Source of the DNA: Tachypleus tridentatus
Lineage: Eukaryota > Arthropoda > Merostomata > Xiphosura > Limulidae
Assembly: GCF_004210375.1 (NCBI RefSeq)
Contig: NC_134834.1
Location: 150,569,009-150,633,008, forward strand
Direction: 5' to 3'
DNA: 64,000 nucleotides
Under the pieces are notes generated by a model, which searched no databases, was not told the DNA's origin, and worked only from the letters and a program-made list of their open reading frames with translations. The position numbers were made by a program, and so were the translations under genes. Below are positions 14,501 to 23,500 of the stretch, in pieces. Within the stretch, counting starts at the first letter, position 1; each line of letters starts with the position of its first letter.

Positions 14501-17500
14501 CTGTCTAATGATGTCAAAATCAGAAAACAGTAGAATAATTTTGTATATAATATTGTGACAGGGTTTCTCTTGTTGTGAATGGGTTTTATTTCGAATTGTT
14601 AAATTAAAAAACAATGCAAAGTCAAGTCCATTTCTTGCTGGCGAAAGCGTTATATACTTAGAAGTTAGACTGTGTCACGAACTAACGGTAGGCTTAACGT
14701 ATAAATAAGGCAAAACTGTCACTTGAATATTTTCTCTTCAAGGTACTTCATCTATGTCTGTTTCGTCGTTGAATATTCACGAAATTTAAGAAGCACACGA
14801 AACGACCAACAAACTCGCTAGCTCATCAAATGAACTTCTGCCCAATAATCAATAAATAAAACTTAAGCTAATTACGCCAAACTCACGTTTCTATTGCTTC
14901 TAATCTGTTTCCTAAACTTTCAAAAACATTCGAAACGTTAAAGCCTTGCGCTCACCACGTAACACGATGGTATTTTGCAGAAACAACAATACAAATTTAT
15001 ATATGAATAAAAACCGACAACAACAACCATAGTATACAACAGTACTTATGTTCTTTTGAGGAAGATATAAACCAGCATTTACTCGGACATGTCTTTATTA
15101 TGTCAACATAAGACTATATTCACGGTCAGTTAATGATTGGTATCAAATTCAATCACATCAGTCTGTCTTTTAATTTATTCCTCCCTCTCCTGGTGGCTTA
15201 GTAGCGAGTTCGAGGGCATATAACGCTAAAAATCTGGTTTCGATAATCGCACTGGACAAAGCATAAATAACCCCACTGTGTAGCTTTGTGCTTAACAACA
15301 AACAAACATATAACTTTTCATAAAGAATATGAAAAAATATTTTGTGTTTGCCTTTAGTTTATTTAATTAGGTGCTTCATAATAAAGTAAGAAGAAGTGTG
15401 TTGGTATTTAGACCTAGTATGACTTAGTGGTTAAGGTGTTTGACTCGCAATTTGTGTGTCGAGGGACCAAAATCTGTCATCAAACGTGCTTGTCCTTTCA
15501 ACCATGGTGGTTTTATAGTGTGTTGGCGAAGTTGTTCACTGATAAAAATTAGCCCAAGAGTTGGCAGTAGATGGCGTTGACTAGCTACTTTTCTCCTAAT
15601 CTGTCTCCTCAAAAGTAGTGATGGCTCGAACAAATATTTTCCGACTAGTTTTGTGTAAAATTTAACTAACTTAATTAAAAGCCTTATTACTCCTAAGAAT
15701 ATATGTATATATGTTTTATTAAAAGTTGAATAGTATGAAACATTCGTTTTTATTAGTTTTTATGAAATTACAATGGCAAGAAAATGTAAAATTTAGACAT
15801 CTATACAAAATTTACAATCTAAAACTTGTTAGAGTAAACGTCTCTTAAGGATCAATACGTGATTTATGCTCAAATATAAGAAGTCTAATTTTTCAAAATA
15901 ATCCTGTATATTTTAGTTACAATTAATTTAGCCTTTATAAAACTTGTATAACTTATTTTCAGTTCATAACCGTCACCATTACTCGATCTTTGTCCGGAAC
16001 TGCCGATTGATCCTTTTGTTACGACGAGAGTTTTATCAAGAAAGGCCAAGTGTTTTCAGGCCTGCAGAGTGGAGATGGAAACTTCCAGAAGTATGTGATA
16101 ATCAGTGGCATCACTTTGCTGTCAGTGTCAAGTTTCCTCAGGTATGTTTTCAGATAACTGAGTAACATTTCTTAAATGTGCATAGATCTAAGAATTCTCA
16201 ATAGGTTGAATTTTGGGGTCATATTAATAGAGCTTATGGGCCTTGTATGAACTACATGTAAATTAGAGCTATGAGTGTGCTGTAAAAGTGATGATCAATG
16301 ATTTCATCATGATTTAAACATCAGTTGTTTTAATTTATGAATCTTGGGTTTCTTGACAAGTTAAAGCAGGGATTTTATGTAAGTTATATAGCAAGAATGA
16401 GTGGGTGATCTAACGATTTAGAAACATTTGCATGTACTTTTTAACCTGGAAGAAACCTGACTTTAGTTAGTTATTAGTATGTCATACGTATAGTCACATT
16501 TTATTATTGACTAAGGGATCAATCAGTTTCTGCAGATCCCCTAAAACTTGTGTAGTTAGCAAGATGGTGAACTAATTTGCTACTATACCATTAATTTTCA
16601 AATAATTAGTTCTTTTTGAGTCATACAGATGTTTTTTAAGTTTTATTGTAATGTGGTATATATATTATTTTGTAATGTATCAGGTCACTCCTTGCTACTG
16701 AATGCCTTGAGTGACTGATAATAAGTGCTGTGGGTGACTGTCTCTTAATAAATGCTATGGACAGTTTATAAATGTTCAAATCTATTACAGTTTATTAAAT
16801 AAGACATAATAAAAATAACACAATATGCATAATTCCATTTTTGATTATCAGCTAGTGTATTAACCTATTACTCTTATTTTACTTTAATCTTAGACTGAAA
16901 TATTCTACTGGTGTTTTTTTGGTTTTTTTTAAGGCATCTCTCTATGTGGACGGACAGGTCTTCAAAGTCACTGCTAATAATCCGGAAGTCATTGATGATT
17001 GGCCTTTACATCCAATGAAAGGTGTCAACACCACATTTGTTGTTGGTGCTTGTTGGCAAGGTGAGCGGAAGTTTTATTAAAAACTTAAAAAATTATGGAT
17101 CATGAGCTGACATTTGAGTTCAGTCCACATTGAACATATAGGGGCCCCTGGGATGACATTAGGGGATGAAATCCCAATGCTAACTCATCATATCACTTTC
17201 CATCAGTGAAAACAAGGATTGCTGACAATTGGCCCAACAGTTCACTAATTATGAACGGATACACACTGGTAGAATAATGGTTGATATTTCCTGATCTAGT
17301 TCTGTAACTAATGGTATTTTGTCAGTAAAATCTGGCCTAGTTCTGTAACTAATAGTATTTTGTCAGTAAAACCTGGTTTAGTTCTGTAACTAACAGTATT
17401 TTTCAGCAATACCAGACATAATGCTCATTTTCCAAATTTTCTGTAATACAAACATTAGGTATAACCAAGATTTATGTTTTTTGCATATGATTGAGTTTTA

Positions 17501-20500
17501 AATGTTTTTCTGTAACCTTTGTGTTAGATTTGTTATCACTAGTTTGACATGTCTAAACTAATACTGGCTGAAAGGTTACTATTGGACACTGATTTTATAA
17601 AGTTACAACAGGTTCTTAGAACAACTAATCCACATTTCAACCATGTACATATAACAAAACTGACATAAATTATGTTATATTTCAGGTCGAGAGAATAAAA
17701 CAAACTTTCATTTTCATGGCTATCTCGCGGGTTTGTCTCTTCTTCGTGGAGAAACTGAAAACCTTGAAGTTTTGTCTTGCTTACATCAGTGTAAAGAGAG
17801 CCTAGAGGAACCATCAACTGACTTGTTGGAACCGGGAATGGTATAATTTCTAATATTGTTTTAAGTATAACCTCTATTGTCAAGGTAATTATTGTGAGTG
17901 AAAATTCAGAACAAATTATCAAAGATATTGTTTGATCATCAACTAACTTAGTGGAACCAAGAATGAATTGTTTTAATGCTAATATAAACTGTAATCTTTT
18001 GTTTTCATCAATAGTTGCGAGGTGGGAAAAGATATCTGTCACCATGTAAACAAATGTCAGTTTATATTCACCATGTATGGCAGATTTATCATTGTACCTG
18101 AGGTATTGTTAATGAAACATATAAACAGTCACCATGTGAACAAATCAGTTTAAATTCACCATGTACATCAGAATTATCAGTGTACTTGAGGTATTGTCAT
18201 AGAAATGTATAAACACTGTCACCATGTAAATAAATATCTGTTTAAATTCACCATGTATATCAAAATTATCAGTGTACCTGAGATATTGTCATTGAAACAT
18301 ATAAATGCTGTCACCATGTAAACAAATATCACTTTAATAATTTCTACTTTACAAATATTTTGTTGTTATTATAGCTGAAGAAATAATAACTGCTGAATTT
18401 CACTACTAATATCCTGTCTGAATAAATATGTCACAAGTTTTACTTTGTCTTGAATGAAGGAACTGATGACAAACTCTGAGAAAACACAAGTGACTATGGA
18501 GGGGAATAACAAAGAAAACCTGGAGAAACTTGTATCCAATGTAATGTACTGGAACTCTAGAAAATTCCCAACTCCTGGCCGTCGAAATTTGTATCTTGAC
18601 ACGGTTGTTATGTAAGCATAGAATATTAAATACAGTTTTAATTGTAATAAACATCTGACATGCCAAAAATTCTTTCATATAATGTAAAAAAAAGCTGCTT
18701 TTCTTTAACAGAAATTTTATTTACATAAGTAAAATGTAACCACTTTTAGAATTTTGTTAAATCTCCTTCAAATGGAGAACCAACAGGAACTGAAGTATTC
18801 GCTTCACAAAGGTAATGAAACATGTCCTACGTGTATGTTTTAGTTTATGTACTTTTGGGTGGCTGGTGTATTTACAACTATTTCTGTTTCATTGTTCTGT
18901 GCATGTATCAGGATAAGGAGATCTGGGACTTATTTACAGAAGCACTGATTTTTAGCTGATTGAACAGCACTTTATTATTGTAATCTAATGTAACTTTGAT
19001 CATTTAATTATTGTAAATGTTGTATGTTTGAAGCTAAAACTGTTTTTGGTAATTTCAATTCTATTTATGTATTTATAAACCAGCTATATATATTTACTGT
19101 CAGAAGTTTTATAGGAATAGGTTTGTGTTATATATCTTGTTGAAACTCTCTTGTACCATCCAGGTGTTCTAATGGAAAACCCCAGAAAGTTCCAGAAATC
19201 AAAAGTTATGTGATGGTCATGCAACCAGAAGAACCCAGTATTGTTATCAATGGCACCTCTAACCTGGCCCGAGAGTACAAAGCTTTTAAAGAGGGCATTG
19301 AACTCTTCAACACAATATCTCTGACAGTCGACCAGAATCACGAGGAAGAGTTTTCTGATGTGGTCGTCACTATTGATAATAAAGTGGACAAGTGTTCTAT
19401 CCAGGTTTATCCACCTCTAAATCCAGATCACGAGTACTTTCGTTTACCACAGAATCTGATGTTGCATCTTAGGGTTCATCACCGAGATCATAAGGAAGGA
19501 GTAATTATTTATGGTGAATGTTAAACTTAATCAAAAACTAATAATTACAGAATTGTAAGTTATTTAAACACTGTTGTTCTATCTGGACCTGGATGGTGAC
19601 AGTGAATCACCTCTTTTTCAGTTTTTTTATTCAGCCAGTAATATCTTTTTATAGAAGGTGAATTTGATTTGATCCTCACATGAGTAACTGGTTTTTACTT
19701 TTCCATTCAACAGCTTTGTATCTGTTAAATATATTAACCTTTATACTGCTGTCTTTACAGGAGCAGACAAAATTCACAACTATGAGCTGATTCTTCGACA
19801 GATTCTATATTTCAATCGAAAACCAGCCTACTACCTAAATCGGGCTTTTAAACTGGTTTGCTTTGAACTGAATGACCGTTTTGTCAGTAATGAATACATC
19901 CAAACGGTAAGGCGTGTTTCTCCCTTCTGGTCGAATACTTTTACTTTTTTTTTTTACTTTAAAACTTCAGAAACTATGAAATGGAGTTTATCCATTGATC
20001 TCAACTAGTATGCTTATACCACGAATATAAATCATGAACCCATATACTGCTACATACCATATATTTCCGACATTAGCAGAAAAATAACCAACATTTGGCG
20101 AAAACTAGTAACAAAATATGACATTCCAGTTAATACCAAATTTATTCAAAAACCAGGCACAAAATTGAGGTCTATACCATGTAAAAACTACACTGACAAA
20201 CACCACACCAACATTATTTATAAAATACAATGTGATAACTACCATGACTTCTATATTGGAGAAACAAGTAGAAAAATGGAAACCAGATTCAAAGAACATA
20301 AAAAGTCACATTCATGCATTTTTGAACACTGCAAGTCAAATAAACACAACATAACCACAGAAAACACTCACTCAAACAACAAACAACTGTTTGGCCTGTG
20401 ATGGTAATAAGTGTAAACTAACAACTCTCTGGTCTGTAATGGGGATTGGTGGAAACTAGCAACTGTCTGGTCTGTAATGGTAATTTTTAAAATTGCCTGA

Positions 20501-23500
20501 AACAAATTTTCCTGTCTTCTATCTCTTGCACTAAATTATTCTGGATTTGAGTGTGTACATATTTTTCATTCATAGGACATGAAGTAATATATGTGTGTAT
20601 GTGTGTGTGTGTGTAGTTTTTCTTTTAGAGTTATGTTTTCTAGTCAATAATTGTAAAAGAGCAATACAGTTTCCTTCGTTTAAACTTGTAGATTTAGCAA
20701 AATTATATATTATTGAGAAACAATGATATAATTATGTAGTGTATTATTAAATTCATAATTATTGTAAAAATAAACATGATATATAACACATAATGAGCCA
20801 GAATCACAGATTGTGTAATTAGACTTCATATAACACAGGTATCTTTGTAACTGTATTTAATTTTTTGATAGAGGTAATATTGATACAAATTTTTTGCATG
20901 CAAAGTTATATTGAACTACTATAAAAGCCCACCAGAAATGACAGGAAACCAAAGCTAACCCAAATTTTGAACATCCAGAATGCATTTGCAACTTTGCTGT
21001 TCATAAACTCTGATTTCATTGACATTTAGAGTTCTCACCAAATAACAATGAAGAACCAACAGTTTGATTTACAGCTACATAACACATAATCACATGCATA
21101 TGATATTGCTGTTCACAACAATTAAAATAACTTAGGGTTTCTAACTTTCATTTCATTACTTTGGAAGGTAAGCATAAGGGACAGAATGACAAAGATAGTG
21201 AGTTTGTTACTGTTTAGTGGTTATTTTTTAAATAAAACAAACTATATAAATAGATATTTCTCTAGAAGAATTGCACATGATGCTAATTAGTAAATCAAGA
21301 AACAAAATTAAAACAAGCATCAGCAATTTTCTGTTATACTTTTCTTAAAGGGGTGGAGAGCTCTTGTAATTTGATTTACTGTGTTTGGGTTTATAACTGT
21401 TTCAGTTTTTTATTCTTTAAGCTTCACTATATCTTAGTATAAAAGATTTTAATGCAGTATAAAAAGAGAAAGTACCAAAAATAAATAACTGATTCTAATG
21501 CTTTCTACTCAGTTGACTGTCATCCATCCTCGTGCCGAACCCAGTCATGAGGTAGAAAACCACGTCAATCCTATACACATTGCTCATGCTCAAGTCAACA
21601 AACAAAAAGTGGATATTCAACATCCAAATGTGAAGTCAGAACATGTTAACACTAATGGACTGGATGGTAGAGAAACTGTTACAAAAACCTCTGCAAGTAT
21701 GTCCTTCTGTTAGGCCTTATTCTGGTCTCCAACTACCAGTTGTGCATAATTTCTATTCATGTTTTGTCTACTTAACATGTTTAAACAGACTGTTCTCTTA
21801 CCCACAAAAACCTCGTAATTCTTACAAATGTATCATTTTAATTCTGTTAGATATACATGTCATATTTTGTTTGTGTTAGACATGTCTATGATACTGAGGA
21901 TTCCAGTGGATTCATAGGGTGTAATGGATTCTCTTGGATTTGTATGATATGGGTGCTTTTGATATTTAACATTCTGATGGGTGTATGGTATTAAAGATTC
22001 CAGCATATATGTGTGATTTAACACTATGTAAGAAAATTTTTCCTTTTTCTTGTTCCTGGGCAGAAAGTGTTATTTCCCAATTGCTTATGCCTAAAGTAAA
22101 TAGAAAAGACCTATTTTTCTCCTCAAACTTTGCTTTTGTGACTTGGGAGCATATGACGAAAACGTGATGGGAGACTATATTTGGGGGCTGATACATGAAA
22201 GTGATTTACATTACAGTCGCAAATCTTGAAAAACTTCTCACTTCTAAACATTTTTGTTAATTTTTGCATAACCTTAGTATAAATACATGTAAATCTTGAT
22301 TCATATGTTGTCTTATTCAGACCTAATGAAAATGTGAAAATTTGCCCATTTTTACATAGAAGACAGGTTAATTTCTAAATTTCATTATCCAGGTCACAGA
22401 AGCGAAGTTTGAAGGGAAATAATGCATACTATCCAGGAACAAAATTTGTGTTATATAGTGTTATGGATTTCGTTGTATAACTTGTAATGTTCTGGAACAA
22501 TATCAGTCATGTAACATTATGTACAAAGTTATCAAAGAATGAAAGAATGTTATCTTAAGTTCTGGGTGAGAACAATGAAAGTGTATAAGTAATTATAATT
22601 GTTTTCAACAGGCCATGCTATGACTGTTATCATAGTAGTATGTGTAGGTTTTCTGGTCTCTATGATTGTTCTTGGAGTGATTCGAATTCGTGCAGCCCAT
22701 CGTAGATCTCGGGAATCTCGGGAGGATGAGCAAGAGATGGCTTGGGATGATTCGTCCCTCACAATCACTGTTAATCCAATGGATGTAAGTATGAATGACT
22801 TCAGAATAAACAACTAAGACAAGGTTGTCTTAAACATTTACATGTGGTATAGGCTAAATATTCTCCCATTTGCATTTCAGATCTCATGATAAAACATATG
22901 ATTCCTAATTTGCCAAAAAAAAACACCAAAAAACTGTGGCTTTAACTTCTTTTAGTTAAGGTAATGTATATACCAGTTATCATTTAATTTTTTGTGCAGT
23001 GTATGGAAACAGATATAAAATACAATGCCCTGTAATTATAACACTTTCAAGGCACAACCTACAATGAACTATTAATTTTAAGACTTTATTATTAGAAGTT
23101 GATGTCATTTTTAGACATTTGATACTTGCTCATCACACCACCCTCTGGTGGTTCACTTGTAAACTATCTGCATGCTCATTATAGATTACCTAACTGTCTT
23201 ACCTGACCCGACAAGGCCAGGTGGTTAGGGTACTCGTCTTGCACTCTGAGGGTCATGGGTTCAAATCACCATCATACCAAACATGTTTACCCTTTCAACT
23301 GTGGGGACATTATAAAGTAAAGGCCAATTCCACTATCCTTTGGTAAAAGAGTAGCCCAAGAGTTGGAAGTGAATGGTGACAACTAGCTGCCTTCTCTCTA
23401 GTCTTACTTTGCTAAGTTAGGGATGGTTAGCACAGATAACCTTCACGTAGCTCTACATAAAATTCAAAACAAACAAACATCATTGTCCTATCCACTTCCT

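Larger units (their letters stand above)
11409..15962 (+). other. Calsyntenin intron between exons c and d; no gene seen
   Basis: 4.5 kb of AT-rich intron. It contains a degenerate repeat of CTGACCATCCTA-type units (11960-12215), SINE-B copies at 12459 and 15180, a 48-bp minisatellite at 12937 and a SINE-A at 15409. Open frames here lack splice or homology support. Confidence 0.75.

Noticed and set aside
17539-18045. 168-codon minus-strand frame
   Set aside because: It lies opposite calsyntenin exon f, whose identity is certain, and has no recognisable domain.
18750-18811. Candidate extra calsyntenin exon between exons g and i
   Set aside because: It has AG and GT borders but is 62 nt, entering in phase 2 and leaving in phase 1, which would break the frame into exon i. 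Direct splicing 18611 to 19164 is in frame and restores the conserved cysteine.
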